Source: Demequina aestuarii (GTDB taxonomy: Bacteria > Actinomycetota > Actinomycetes > Actinomycetales > Demequinaceae). Taken from it: a DNA stretch of 64,000 nt. The stretch covers positions 825,467 to 889,466 of the forward strand of contig NZ_BBRD01000001.1 in assembly GCF_000975095.1 (NCBI RefSeq), written 5' to 3'. Positions within the stretch are counted from its first letter, which is position 1. The number at the start of each line of letters is the position of its first letter. Made by a program: the position numbers and the translations under genes. Below the pieces are notes generated by a model that was not told where the DNA came from, did no database searches, and saw only the letters and a list, made by a program, of their open reading frames with translations. This document shows, piece by piece, positions 8,459 to 16,726 of this stretch.

Positions 8459-9112
8459 GTGACCTCCCGCGCGCTCCCGTCGACTGTTCGCTCGGCCGTC
8501 GAGCATCGCGTGGAGGTGAAGAAGTCGGTCTTTCTCGCTCGGCTCGAGCCCGTCGGGTCCGTTGAGGCGGCCGATGCGGTCGTGGCCCGGGTGCGCAAGG
8601 AGCACTGGGAGGCGCGTCACCATTGCGTGGCGCTCGTGATCGGGCCGCACGCGGAACGGCAGCGATCCAATGACGACGGCGAACCCGCGGGCACCGCCGG
8701 CGCGCCCATGCTCGAGGTGCTCCGCCACCGTGAGGTCACGGACCTGGTGGCGGTCGTGACGCGCTGGTTCGGCGGCACACTGCTGGGCGCTGGCGGACTG
8801 GTGCGCGCCTACGGAGGCGCGGTGACCGGCGCGCTCGATCGGGCTCAGCTCGTGGAGCGCGTGCACCTCACCCAGGTGACGGCCGATGCGCCGCAGGCCG
8901 AGGCAGGGCGCATCGTCGCCTTCCTCCACCAGTGGGCGGAGGCGCACGGCGCCGTCCTGGACGATCCCACTTACGGCGCGGCGGTGACTCTCTCCATCCA
9001 TGTGGCGCCAGACCGGGTGCCGGTGCTCAAGGCTGACATGGCCGCGCTGACGGGCGGTGCGGTGGCGATGGCGGTGGGCGAGACGGCCATCGTTGACCGG
9101 CCTGCGCACTAG
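8459..9112 (+). CDS. YigZ/IMPACT-family protein
   Basis: 217 residues with the N-terminal IMPACT domain: EVKKSVFLARLEPV, then AVVARVRKEHWEARHHCVAL, SNDDGEPAGTAGAPML and RWFGGTLLGAGGLVRAYGG. A C-terminal UPF0029-like domain follows from about residue 140. Eukaryotic IMPACT interferes with Gcn1-Gcn2; the bacterial YigZ role is not settled, though a translation-linked role has been proposed from structure. The GTG start is supported by a leaderless promoter. Two copies of the 9-mer GGCCGATGC lie inside (8569 and 8881). It appears to be transcribed alone. Confidence 0.88.
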   Translation: MTSRALPSTVRSAVEHRVEVKKSVFLARLEPVGSVEAADAVVARVRKEHWEARHHCVALVIGPHAERQRSNDDGEPAGTAGAPMLEVLRHREVTDLVAVVTRWFGGTLLGAGGLVRAYGGAVTGALDRAQLVERVHLTQVTADAPQAEAGRIVAFLHQWAEAHGAVLDDPTYGAAVTLSIHVAPDRVPVLKADMAALTGGAVAMAVGETAIVDRPAH

Positions 9113-9207
9113 TCGGGTGGCCCTGACCTGCCTCGTCGACGTGGTCCGGGGGTGGCGCTTGCCTCCGTGGCAGATCCGTGCGGGCCTATCGTCCCGGGCC
9201 GGGGATT

Positions 9208-9225
9208 CCGATATCGGCTTATCCT
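9208..9225 (+). promoter_or_regulatory. Promoter with palindromic operator before the DUF6153-like gene
   Basis: The perfect palindrome CCGATATCGG (9208-9217) abuts a -10 box TATCCT (9220-9225), 8 nt before the ATG at 9234. A repressor bound here would block polymerase. A metal-responsive regulator would fit the genes that follow, but that is inference. Confidence 0.4.
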
Positions 9226-9233
9226 GGCATGCG

Positions 9234-9647
9234 ATGCTCCCGCGATTCGTCTCCGCACGCCGCCACCGCACGCCGGTCGCGGCGCGGGTGATCGCGCTCG
9301 CCGGTCTGGTGGCGGTGATGGCGGCATTGGCATTCGGCTCGCTTCACACCACGGCGGACGCGGCGCCCTTGTCAGCCGGAGCCGCGCATGCGGTCGCCGA
9401 CGCCACCCACGCCGACGCCACCCACGCCGACGCCGACGCGGGCTGCGTCACCTGTGGTGAGCACGACGGTGGCGTCATGGCGGCGTGCCTCATGGTGCTC
9501 GTGATCGTGGTGATGATGAGCTCGCCGCGGGGAATGCCGAGATCGTGGGAGATCAGGATCCCCGCGCGTGAGCGTCGGTGGGCACCGCGGATCCTCCACC
9601 GGCCCATGACGCCCAGCCTGAATGCGCTCTGCATCTGTCGCACGTGA
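9234..9647 (+). CDS. DUF6153-like small membrane protein, His/Cys-bearing
   Basis: 137 residues. An N-terminal hydrophobic helix (ARVIALAGLVAVMAALAFG) is followed by a periplasmic stretch with repeated DATHA units, a CVTCGEHDGG motif, then a second hydrophobic helix (VMAACLMVLVIVVMM) and a basic tail. The layout resembles DUF6153 proteins, which I recall near copper genes. The His and Cys residues between the helices could bind metal. The repeat is encoded by two 15-bp copies near 9400-9430. The ATG at 9234 is chosen because a -10 box TATCCT lies 8 nt upstream; the longer frame overlaps the previous gene. The cueP gene follows 115 bp downstream. Family assignment is moderate, metal role inferred. 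Confidence 0.6.
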   Translation: MLPRFVSARRHRTPVAARVIALAGLVAVMAALAFGSLHTTADAAPLSAGAAHAVADATHADATHADADAGCVTCGEHDGGVMAACLMVLVIVVMMSSPRGMPRSWEIRIPARERRWAPRILHRPMTPSLNALCICRT

Positions 9648-9666
9648 GGGAGAGGCGCGCGTGCCT

Positions 9667-9683
9667 GCCCGTCAGGGACGGGC
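9667..9683 (+). promoter_or_regulatory. Hairpin between DUF6153-like gene and cueP
   Basis: GCCCGTC (9667-9673), AGG loop, GACGGGC (9677-9683). No T-run. It could be a weak terminator or an RNA stabiliser between the two genes. Confidence 0.3.
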
Positions 9684-9762
9684 ACCAATGCCCGCACCGC
9701 ATCGACCCGCTCCCACGCGGACCGGGCGAACTTCCACTTTCCTCACGACACAAGGACTGATC

Positions 9763-10419
9763 ATGCACCGCTTTCTCTCTCTCACCGCGCGACGCACCGT
9801 CGCGATCATCGCCGCTACTGCGGCCATCACCATCGGTGTCTCGGCGTGCTCGAGCACGCCCGAGTCCGCACCAGCACCCGCCAACGAGACCCCGGCGTCC
9901 ACCGCAGAGGCCGCCGCGCCGAGCTCCGCCGAGGCGGACGCGATGCTCGCGGCGCAGGGCCTTGATGGGCTCGACACCCGCGCGCTCATCGACACGCTCG
10001 ATGCGACGGCGCTGTCCGAACGGCCCGAGGGCCTCATCGCGTCCGTGCGCCCCGACGAGCTTCTGCTCACGGACGCGACCGGCGCCGAGGCCTCCGTGCC
10101 GATGCCGGATGACGCGTTCTACGTCTCCTTCGCTCCGTACGTCGACACGACCCACGAGTGCTACTTCCACTCGCTCACCACGTGCGTCGGTGAGTTGCAG
10201 AGCGAGCAGATCGACGTCGTCGTGACAGACTCCGCGACCGGCGAGGTGCTGGTCGACGAGACGATGACGACGTTCGACAACGGATTCGTCGGAGTGTGGC
10301 TTCCGCGCGACATCGATGCGGACGTCACGGTGGAGCACGACGGGCTCAGCGCGAGCACCACGGTCTCCACATCGGAGGCCGACGACGCGACCTGCATCAC
10401 GACGATGCAGCTCGCCTGA
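9763..10419 (+). CDS. cueP: CueP-family periplasmic copper-binding lipoprotein
   Basis: 218 residues. A lipoprotein signal ends at a lipobox VSAC with Cys29, so the protein should be tethered to the outer face of the membrane, followed by an Ala/Pro/Ser linker. The mature part has the CueP hallmarks: THECYFHSLTTCVGEL, then GFVGVWLPRDI and a C-terminal TCITTMQLA, giving the conserved Cys set that binds copper. In Salmonella, CueP stores periplasmic copper and supplies superoxide dismutase (established); the role here is inferred from family. The ATG has AAGGACT 8 nt upstream. The DUF6153-like gene upstream is also His/Cys-bearing, which suggests a small copper-handling pair. Confidence 0.85.
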   Translation: MHRFLSLTARRTVAIIAATAAITIGVSACSSTPESAPAPANETPASTAEAAAPSSAEADAMLAAQGLDGLDTRALIDTLDATALSERPEGLIASVRPDELLLTDATGAEASVPMPDDAFYVSFAPYVDTTHECYFHSLTTCVGELQSEQIDVVVTDSATGEVLVDETMTTFDNGFVGVWLPRDIDADVTVEHDGLSASTTVSTSEADDATCITTMQLA

Positions 10420-10500
10420 CCCCTGCGACCAGCGGTTTCGGCGGGTGCCTCCTTGCGATGGCGGTGCCCGCCAGAGTCGTGAGGCCTCACATGCTGACAA

Positions 10501-10561
10501 GTGAGTCCTGACGTTCCTACACGAGGCGCAAGGTCGCGAAAATGGGTCCTGAGCTTCCTAG
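10501..10561 (-). repeat. Two-box intergenic element 3 (41-bp period)
   Basis: On the minus strand box 1 is TAGGAAGCTCAGGACCCATT and box 2 is TAGGAACGTCAGGACTCAC. Starts are 41 bp apart. The element fills the gap between cueP and the following sigma factor. Confidence 0.75.
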
Positions 10562-10630
10562 AAGATGCGGCCCCAACCGGATCGGTCCGCGGTACGTTCT
10601 TGCTCGCATGAGAACCGGGGGGACCACACG

Positions 10631-11197
10631 GTGAGTGCGTGGCGCGAGACGCTCGACGACCTCGTGCGGCTTCGTGGCCGCGCGCTGTTCGGCTACGCGT
10701 ACATGCTCACGGGCGATGCGTCGAGGGCGGAGGACCTGCTGCAGGACGCGCTCGTCAAGGCCTTCCGCAGTGGCCGGCACGCGCGATCGCTCGATGCGGC
10801 GCACGTGTATGTGAAGCGCTCGATAGCCACGTCCTTCATCGACTCGGGAAGGCGAGCGGCCTCGAGGCCGATCATCGCCGCGGGCGGCGGCCAGTTCGAG
10901 ACGTGGGCCCGCCAGCATCCGGCGGCTGCGGACCACAGCACCCGTGTGGACAATGCGATCGACCTCCGGTCCGCGCTGCTCACGCTGTCGCCTCGAGAGC
11001 GGGCATGCGTGGTGCTCCGCTATCTCGAAGGCATGACCACCACCGAGGTCGCGGACACTCTGGGCATTGCGGCCGGGTCGGTCAAGCGGTACGTGTCCGA
11101 CGGGATCGGCCGACTCAAGGTCGCTCTACCCCAGATGAACTTCGACGGCTCCGAGATGGTCGCGGTTCACACGCACGAGAGGGGACGCGATGAGTGA
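10631..11197 (+). CDS. SigE-family (actinobacterial ECF) sigma factor
   Basis: 188 residues from the GTG at 10631, preceded by a GGGGGGA Shine-Dalgarno. Region 2 (FGYAYMLTGDASRAEDLLQDALVKAF) and region 4 (ALLTLSPRERACVVLRYLEG, then TTTEVADTLGIAAGSVKRYV) match the Streptomyces-type small sigma factors annotated SigE-family. Such factors are usually controlled by a membrane partner encoded next door, and the next gene overlaps this stop codon by 8 bp. Translation from the ATG at 10565 would add 22 unrelated residues, so I rejected it. Confidence 0.87.
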   Translation: MSAWRETLDDLVRLRGRALFGYAYMLTGDASRAEDLLQDALVKAFRSGRHARSLDAAHVYVKRSIATSFIDSGRRAASRPIIAAGGGQFETWARQHPAAADHSTRVDNAIDLRSALLTLSPRERACVVLRYLEGMTTTEVADTLGIAAGSVKRYVSDGIGRLKVALPQMNFDGSEMVAVHTHERGRDE

Positions 11198-12275
11198 GGC
11201 ACGCGAGGCATTCCATGACCTGCACGGGCTCGCAGGCGCGGGCTTTGACGGCACCGGGCTCGCCGACGGTCCCGAGCGGGTCGAACGCCGGGTGGCACGA
11301 TGGCGCGACGCCCGCGCCGCGCTCGCGTCGGTGGCGGGCATCGCTGTCGTGGCGATGATGGCCGTGGGGCTCAACTCATCCCCCGCGGTCGTGCCACTGC
11401 CAGGGAGCCCGGTGGAGCCGCCCGTGACCGCATCGGCGATGCCAGCCCCTGGGGTCTCGATGGGTGGCACGGACCCGTCCCCGTGTGCGGAGGCCACAGT
11501 GGTGCCCGGCAAGGCGATCGGCAACTTCGGCGGCCTGATGGGCTGGTTCAGTGACACGCCATCGGCGCCATGCGACGAGTGGGACCAGCAGATTCTCGAC
11601 CACCCTGACACGGTGCTCATCTACACGGCGGACAACACGATGGTCGAGGCGTACTACCGCACGAGCATCGACGCCCTGGGTCCGTACGCCGATCTGGGGC
11701 CGGACTTCGAGGTTCCCACTCCCGACCCGGACTGGCCAGAGAACATGGTGGTCCTGATCGATGCGAAGACTGGTGAGGTGCTGCTGGTGCAGGAGGTGCC
11801 CGAGACGTTCGGCGACGCCGAAGGGGGCGCGACCGAACTGTCCGACCGGCTGGTGGGCGACCGCGATGCGCTCGCGGATCGGCTCGAGGGTCTGGCGCGC
11901 GGGGGCGAGGCTCCAGACGGGTTTCAGATCGACGCTGAAGCGACCGGTCCGGGCACTGAGGCCGATCTCGCGGACCCGCTCGTGTTCGTCCCGGCTGACC
12001 ACCCGCTCAGCGAGGATCTGCCGACCATCGTGGCGAGACTCGTGCGAGGGGACCAGACGGCGGCACCGTCACCCGAGGCTGAAGCACTCGAGACTGGACT
12101 GCCAGTAGCTGGCGCGGTGCTCTTCGACGTCATGGAGCCCGGGGACATGGCGGCGCGGACGATGCAGTTGGGCGTCCCCATCGGGGACGATGCGACCTTG
12201 GTTGTCGTGGGCACCGGAGATTCGGCCGACCAATATCTCATTGAGCTGGTCGCCTGGCACCTCTTGGCGGAGTGA
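11190..12275 (+). CDS. Single-pass membrane protein paired with SigE-family sigma factor
   Basis: 361 residues. The cytoplasmic N-terminus (about 40 residues) precedes one transmembrane helix (ALASVAGIAVVAMMAVGLN). A Pro/Ala-rich linker leads to an extracytoplasmic domain of about 270 residues containing CAEATVV, PCDEWDQQ and several acidic stretches. I recognise no catalytic motif. The start codon overlaps the sigma stop, so the two are coupled, and the likely role is anti-sigma factor or surface sensor (inference). A strong hairpin terminator follows at 12285-12312. Confidence 0.65.
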   Translation: MSEAREAFHDLHGLAGAGFDGTGLADGPERVERRVARWRDARAALASVAGIAVVAMMAVGLNSSPAVVPLPGSPVEPPVTASAMPAPGVSMGGTDPSPCAEATVVPGKAIGNFGGLMGWFSDTPSAPCDEWDQQILDHPDTVLIYTADNTMVEAYYRTSIDALGPYADLGPDFEVPTPDPDWPENMVVLIDAKTGEVLLVQEVPETFGDAEGGATELSDRLVGDRDALADRLEGLARGGEAPDGFQIDAEATGPGTEADLADPLVFVPADHPLSEDLPTIVARLVRGDQTAAPSPEAEALETGLPVAGAVLFDVMEPGDMAARTMQLGVPIGDDATLVVVGTGDSADQYLIELVAWHLLAE

Positions 12276-12284
12276 CCACACGAC

Positions 12285-12312
12285 AGCGCCCCCGGACGAA
12301 TCCGGGGGCGCT
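12285..12312 (+). terminator. Strong hairpin terminator after the SigE-family operon
   Basis: AGCGCCCCCGGA pairs perfectly with TCCGGGGGCGCT around a CGAA loop, a 12-bp GC stem. It lacks a T-tract, as is common in actinobacteria. Confidence 0.75.
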
Positions 12313-12372
12313 GCGCTGGGGGCGGTGTGGCGGACATGTCTCCACGTGCGCTGTCCCGCGAGGGTGAGAGAG

Positions 12373-13935
12373 CTACGGGCGCCTCTCGGCAGGCGCGCCC
12401 CCTCCGGTCGTGTGGTTCTGGTGAACTCCGACAGCGACGGGAACGACGGCGCCGGGCACGGGTGCTCCGGTCGCCTCGGCCTCGGCCAGCCCTTCAGGAG
12501 TGAGGGACCGGTGGCTGTCGCTCGGCCTGGCGTTGACCAGGACCGCTGCCACGATCGCGGCGAGCAGCACGGCGCCCACCGACACCCACATGGCCGTCGT
12601 GAATCCCTGCACCGCAGCCTCGTTGACGTTGGCAGCGGCTCCGCCATTGTCGGCGATCCACGTGCTTGTCGCGGTCGCGGCCACAGTGTTCAGCAGCGCG
12701 ATGCCGATCGAACCGCCCACCTGCTGAGTGGTGTTCAGCGTCGCCGACACCACGCCGGCGTCGGTGCCGCGCACGCCGCCAGTGGCCGTGGCCATCGAGG
12801 GCATGAACGTGAGGCCCATGCCGAGTCCCAGGAAGATGAGGCCGGGGAACACGCTGACCCAGTACGACGAGCCGACCTCGATCTGAGTCAGGTACGTGAG
12901 GGCTGAGGCTGCGATCAGCAGTCCCGGCACCATGAGCCGGCGCGGGCCGACTCGGGGAAGCAGTCGAGCGGACAGCACCACGGCGCCGGTCATCATGCCC
13001 ACCACCATGGGCAGGAACGCGATGCCGGTCGCCATCGGCGAGAATCCCTGGACGCCTTGCATGTAGTACGTCAGGAACAAGAACACGCCGAACATGCCGA
13101 TCTGCGACAGTCCCACTGCAGTGAGCGCTCCCACCCGGTTGCGGTCACGCAGCAGGTGCAGCGGCAGCAGCGCGTGCGGCGTGCGTCGCTCGACCTGCAC
13201 GAATGCGGCCATGAGCAGCAGCCCGAGCGCGAGAGAGCCGAGCACGATCGCGGAGGTCCAGCCGTCCTGCTCCGCCTCGCTGAGGCCAAAGACGATTGCG
13301 AGCAGTCCGCCCGAGGCGAGCAGCGCGCCGGGAACATCGAGACGTACCCGCACTCCGCCGGTCCCGTGGTCGCGCAGGAACAGCGCCGCGCCGACGACGG
13401 CCAGGATCGCGATGGGCACGTTGACCATGAGGGTCCAGCGCCAGTCGACGTACTGGGTGAGGGCGCCTCCGAGGATGAGGCCGATGGCGGCGCCACCTCC
13501 CGCGATGGCTCCGTAGACGCCCAGGGCCCGGGCGCGTTCGCGAGCGTCGGTGAAGGTGACGTTGAGCATCGACAGCGCGGCCGGTGCGAGCAGAGCGGCG
13601 AACACACCCTGGAGGGCGCGGGCCGTGATGAGGATCTCGAAGTTCTGAGCCATGCCGCCCAGCGCGGAGGCGACGGCGAAGCCGATGAGGCCGATGATCA
13701 GCGTGCGCTTGCGGCCGAGGACATCGCCGAGCCGTCCGCCAAGGAGCAGGAGCCCGCCGAACGCGAGCGTGTAGGCGGTGATGACCCACTGGCGATCAGC
13801 ATCAGAGATGCCGAGGTCAGCCTGGGCGGTCGGCAGCGCGATGTTGACGATGGTCATGTCGAGCACGACCATGAGCTGCGCGAGCCCGATCGCGGCGAGC
13901 CCCCACCAGCGGCGGGGATCGGGGGTGGTGTCCAT
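12373..13935 (-). CDS. DHA2/EmrB-QacA-family MFS multidrug exporter
   Basis: 520 residues with about 14 hydrophobic segments, the DHA2 layout. Motif A is GRLGDVLGRKRTL after helix 2, and the helix-1 motif is LDMTIVNIALPTAQADL. Motif C-like glycines are in YGAIAGGGAAIGLILGG. DHA2 exporters drive drug/H+ antiport. The last 40 residues are a hydrophilic cytoplasmic tail. The gene is divergent from a TetR regulator with shared operator-like palindromes between them, so it is probably induced by its own substrates. The substrate is unknown. Confidence 0.9.
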   Translation of the reverse strand: MDTTPDPRRWWGLAAIGLAQLMVVLDMTIVNIALPTAQADLGISDADRQWVITAYTLAFGGLLLLGGRLGDVLGRKRTLIIGLIGFAVASALGGMAQNFEILITARALQGVFAALLAPAALSMLNVTFTDARERARALGVYGAIAGGGAAIGLILGGALTQYVDWRWTLMVNVPIAILAVVGAALFLRDHGTGGVRVRLDVPGALLASGGLLAIVFGLSEAEQDGWTSAIVLGSLALGLLLMAAFVQVERRTPHALLPLHLLRDRNRVGALTAVGLSQIGMFGVFLFLTYYMQGVQGFSPMATGIAFLPMVVGMMTGAVVLSARLLPRVGPRRLMVPGLLIAASALTYLTQIEVGSSYWVSVFPGLIFLGLGMGLTFMPSMATATGGVRGTDAGVVSATLNTTQQVGGSIGIALLNTVAATATSTWIADNGGAAANVNEAAVQGFTTAMWVSVGAVLLAAIVAAVLVNARPSDSHRSLTPEGLAEAEATGAPVPGAVVPVAVGVHQNHTTGGGAPAERRP

Positions 13936-14105
13936 GGGGGACCTTTCGTGACGATGGCCGCGGCGGCAACGGGGGCGTTGGCGGCCGGCGCTGGCGGGGA
14001 GACGTCCGTGGGGGCGTCGTCGCGGCCTCGGGAGAGGCCGGCGAGAAGGGCGGCCGGGGGCTCCTTGCGGAACTTCCTAGCCGTCCGGTAAGTTACGACT
14101 GTGAC

Positions 14106-14123
14106 GCTAGTACGACTACTAGC
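14106..14123. promoter_or_regulatory. TetR operator candidate (MFS/tetR intergenic region)
   Basis: GCTAGTA (14106-14112), CGAC, TACTAGC (14117-14123) is a perfect 7+7 inverted repeat in the 239-bp divergent gap. Length and position suit a TetR dimer controlling both genes. Confidence 0.55.
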
Positions 14124-14151
14124 CGGCCGTCAAGTAGATTTCTCAAGAACT

Positions 14152-14165
14152 TTCGATGCATCGAA
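14152..14165. promoter_or_regulatory. Perfect palindrome upstream of tetR start
   Basis: TTCGATGCATCGAA is a 14-bp perfect palindrome whose end overlaps the Shine-Dalgarno AAGGAG of the tetR-type gene. It may be a second operator site or an RNA hairpin covering the ribosome binding site. Confidence 0.4.
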
Positions 14166-14174
14166 GGAGCACCC

Positions 14175-14738
14175 ATGGTCGAGGCAGGCACGCGCCGGCG
14201 CGGCGATACGCGCGAGCGCATCCAGACTGTCGCGCTCGAGCGCTTCACCTCCAACGGCTATGACCAGACCTCGCTGCGCGAGATCGCGGAGGACCTCGGT
14301 GTCACCAAGGCGGCGTTGTACTACCACTTCAAGACCAAAGAGGAGATCCTCGATTCCCTCCTGAGCCAGGTCTCTGCGGATGTCGACGGGTTGGTGTCAT
14401 GGATGCTCGACGGGCCCTCGACACGTGAACGACGGTTCGAGATGATCCGGCGGCTCGCCGAGATCACCCGCGGTGCCGGCGGTGGGGTGATGCAGTGCGT
14501 CCAGCAGAACGAAGTCGCGCTGCACAACCTCCGCGCCACCACGGACCTGGTCCATGACATCAAGCAGCGCCTGTGGGCGGCCGCTCTTCCCGAGGACGCC
14601 ACCGTCGAGGAGAAGCTGCGCATGCGCATGGCCGTCATGGCGGTGCTGTTCGCCAACAAGCCAGGCAGCGACTTGGGGGGCACCGCGGCCGAGCGGTCCG
14701 CCGCCGCTTTGGCGATCGCCGAGGACGTCATTCCCTAG
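14175..14738 (+). CDS. TetR/AcrR-family transcriptional repressor
   Basis: 187 residues. The N-terminal helix-turn-helix is standard: RERIQTVALERFTSNGYDQT, then LREIAEDLGVTKAALYYHFKTKEEIL. The C-terminal ligand domain is unclassified. TetR proteins bind palindromes as dimers and let go when ligand binds. It is divergent from the MFS exporter, so it very likely represses that gene and itself. AAGGAG lies 5 nt before the ATG. Confidence 0.9.
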   Translation: MVEAGTRRRGDTRERIQTVALERFTSNGYDQTSLREIAEDLGVTKAALYYHFKTKEEILDSLLSQVSADVDGLVSWMLDGPSTRERRFEMIRRLAEITRGAGGGVMQCVQQNEVALHNLRATTDLVHDIKQRLWAAALPEDATVEEKLRMRMAVMAVLFANKPGSDLGGTAAERSAAALAIAEDVIP

Positions 14739-14744
14739 CCCGGC

Positions 14745-14808
14745 GGGTACAAGAACGTCCCCCAGGGCGCCCCGCGAGTGCGAAGCGTGGACAGAACCTT
14801 CCTACAGG
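14745..14808 (-). repeat. Two-box intergenic element 4 (41-bp period, diverged subtype)
   Basis: On the minus strand box 1 is TAGGAAGGTTCTGTCCACGC and box 2 is GGGGGACGTTCTTGTACCC. The two aligned boxes are 41 bp apart (AGAAC at 14752 and 14793 on the plus strand). The TAG of box 1 is the stop codon of the gene ending at 14802. Confidence 0.6.
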
Positions 14809-15680
14809 CGGGTGGGGGAGAGAGTTGCGTCGCATACCTCGATGAGACGTGAGCGCAACGGCGCCGCCCGCTCCGCGAACTCCCGCTGACGACTCGCGTA
14901 TTCGCTCTTGCCCTCAGGCGTCTCGACCGGAATCGCGGCCAGCCCGTACGAGGACACGTCGTAGGGTGACGCCTGCATGTCGACCCGGCGCACGTCGCGC
15001 GCGAGCTCGAAGCAGTCGAGCATCAGGTCGCCCGGCACCGCAGGCTCGAGCTTGAGGCACCACTTGTACAGGTCCATCGTCGCGTGCAGGCAGCCGGGCT
15101 GTTCCATCTCGGGCTGCGAGAGCCGCGTGAGCGCGTGGGCGTTGCGGGGAGTCGCGTCATCAGTGAAGAAGCGGAAGGCGTCGAAGTGCGTGCACTGCAG
15201 CGGGTGCGCCTCGACCACGGCGTCGGTCCCGCCGGGCCCCAGGCGCAGCGGCAGGCCGTGGCGCCGTCCCTGGTCCGATGCGCGGTAGACCATCGCCCAC
15301 TCGTGCATGCCGAAGCAGCCCAGCAGGGGAGCGCGGCCCGCCGTCGCGGCGAGCAGTCGCCGGATGTGGGCGACGGCGTCACCCCGGTCGGCGTGGAAGG
15401 CCCCGACATCGACAGTCGTCACCTCCGCATCCGTGCGGTACCAGCGCCACTGCTGGTGCTCGGGAGCGTCCGCAAGTGCGACGCCGACGCCGGGGTGCCA
15501 TCGGCGCAGCCTGCCCGGCTTGGTCGAGTAGTACTCGAAGAGGAAGTCCTCGATCGCGTGGCGCTCGCCACGGGAGCGACGGTCGAGGTGCGCGGCCGTC
15601 AGCGCGTCCGCCCGCCCGGCGTGAGCACGCGCAAGCGGCTCCCACTCGGCGCGGGGCAGCGCGGTGACGACGGCAGGCAT
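14802..15680 (-). CDS. Conserved actinobacterial protein, often annotated 3-methyladenine DNA glycosylase
   Basis: 292 residues. It resembles a soluble actinobacterial family marked by HAIEDFLFEYYSTKPGRLRR, GCFGMHEWAMVYR, HFDAFRFFTDDA and CLHATMDLYKWCLKLEPAVP. Database entries of this type often carry the name 3-methyladenine DNA glycosylase, but I see no helix-hairpin-helix or other glycosylase signature, so the name should not be trusted. Conserved His, Asp and Cys residues suggest an enzyme. The start at 15680 has GAGAAT 6 nt upstream, a weak leaderless -10. The stop codon is supplied by an intergenic repeat. Confidence 0.6.
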   Translation of the reverse strand: MPAVVTALPRAEWEPLARAHAGRADALTAAHLDRRSRGERHAIEDFLFEYYSTKPGRLRRWHPGVGVALADAPEHQQWRWYRTDAEVTTVDVGAFHADRGDAVAHIRRLLAATAGRAPLLGCFGMHEWAMVYRASDQGRRHGLPLRLGPGGTDAVVEAHPLQCTHFDAFRFFTDDATPRNAHALTRLSQPEMEQPGCLHATMDLYKWCLKLEPAVPGDLMLDCFELARDVRRVDMQASPYDVSSYGLAAIPVETPEGKSEYASRQREFAERAAPLRSRLIEVCDATLSPTRL

Positions 15681-15723
15681 GCGGTCATTCTCTCAGGGGC
15701 CGATGCGGGCCCGGGCCTGCCGG

Positions 15724-16683
15724 TCAGCCCTGGGTGCTCTCCCACCAGTCAAGAACCCTGAGGGCCCGCAGGGTGATCCACCGGCTCGGTTCGCCGACCT
15801 CCTCGAGCGGAAAGTGCATGCGCCCGGCATGCGCTCGGTCGAGTTCCCAGCGTCCGTCGTCGCGCTGCTTGGACCGCAGCACCTCGATCGCCTCGGCCGC
15901 GCGGGGATCGGGAGCCCTGCCGGCGACCCGAAGGTGGTCGAGGCCGCGCAGGATGTCGTAGTGCCATTGGGGTGGGAACGCGAGCCGCAGGTAGCCGGGA
16001 TGGGCGACCTCACCGGTGGTGCGACGCCGGAACATGCGGCGTTCGAGCAGGTATTCCTCGCCGCCCCGAATGGCGGCGTCGACGTGCAGGGGTCCGCCGG
16101 CGGCCGCATACGCCGCCAGGCCCTCGAGCACGTTGACCGTGGTGTCGAAGCTTGAGACCGACGATGCGTGGGGGGCCTCGCAGTTCCACCCGCCGTCAGT
16201 GAGGCGCTCCGTGAGCAGCCGCTCGACGATGGGGGTGGCGTCGCGGCCAAAGTAGGTGGCGATCGCGACGGTGCGGCCGTTGATGCACGGCTCGACCTCG
16301 CCGTCGAAGAACTCTTGGCCGCCCTCTTCCCATCGCACGCCGTCTCCGGCGCGGGTCACGGCCTCGGCGACGGACGGCTCCGCCGGGTCAACGCCGAGTT
16401 GGCACAGCAGCGACAGCGTGGGGTAGGTCGCAGTCCACGGCTGGCCCTCGCGCTCGTACAGCGCCTCGGAGAACGGGCTCGGGAAGCACGCGCCGCCATC
16501 CCAACTGCCGTCGTCCCACTGCAGTTCGAGAAGGCGAGCGCCCCAGCCCTCCCGTGCGACCCGTGAACGCTCGATGGCGACGGTCTCCGCATCGACGCTC
16601 AGCAGGTCGCGCATCACCTGCCAGCGGATGGCCGGATCGGCCTCGAGGAGCCACTCGACCACGTCGTCTCGCGAGAAGCTCAT
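15724..16683 (-). CDS. Prenyltransferase/squalene-oxidase-repeat-like protein
   Basis: 319 residues from MSFSRDDVVEWLLEADPAIR. It looks like an alpha/alpha-toroid protein: repeated units such as LQWDDGSWDGGACFPSPF, LTDGGWNCEA and QRDDGRWELDRAH resemble the QW motifs of the prenyltransferase and squalene-cyclase repeat. No DXDD cyclase motif is visible, so a terpene cyclase function is not supported. Proteins of this type are common and uncharacterised in actinobacteria. TACGCT lies exactly 6 nt before the ATG at 16683, which decides the start against the longer frame. Confidence 0.6.
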   Translation of the reverse strand: MSFSRDDVVEWLLEADPAIRWQVMRDLLSVDAETVAIERSRVAREGWGARLLELQWDDGSWDGGACFPSPFSEALYEREGQPWTATYPTLSLLCQLGVDPAEPSVAEAVTRAGDGVRWEEGGQEFFDGEVEPCINGRTVAIATYFGRDATPIVERLLTERLTDGGWNCEAPHASSVSSFDTTVNVLEGLAAYAAAGGPLHVDAAIRGGEEYLLERRMFRRRTTGEVAHPGYLRLAFPPQWHYDILRGLDHLRVAGRAPDPRAAEAIEVLRSKQRDDGRWELDRAHAGRMHFPLEEVGEPSRWITLRALRVLDWWESTQG

Positions 16684-16689
16684 GAGGCG

Positions 16690-16695
16690 AGCGTA
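16690..16695 (-). promoter_or_regulatory. Leaderless -10 box for the toroid-repeat protein
   Basis: TACGCT on the minus strand, 6 nt before the ATG at 16683. Confidence 0.5.
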
Positions 16696-16726
16696 GGCGG
16701 CATGCGCGGCAATTGCGCGCCAGGGT

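Noticed and set aside
9399..9435. Short 15-bp tandem repeat as a mobile or CRISPR-like repeat
   Set aside because: Only two copies, in frame, encoding DATHA units of the DUF6153-like protein.
14802..15680. 3-methyladenine DNA glycosylase as a confident function
   Set aside because: The name comes from database habit; no glycosylase motif is visible in the sequence.
15724..16683. Squalene/terpene cyclase
   Set aside because: QW-like toroid repeats are present but the DXDD catalytic motif is missing.
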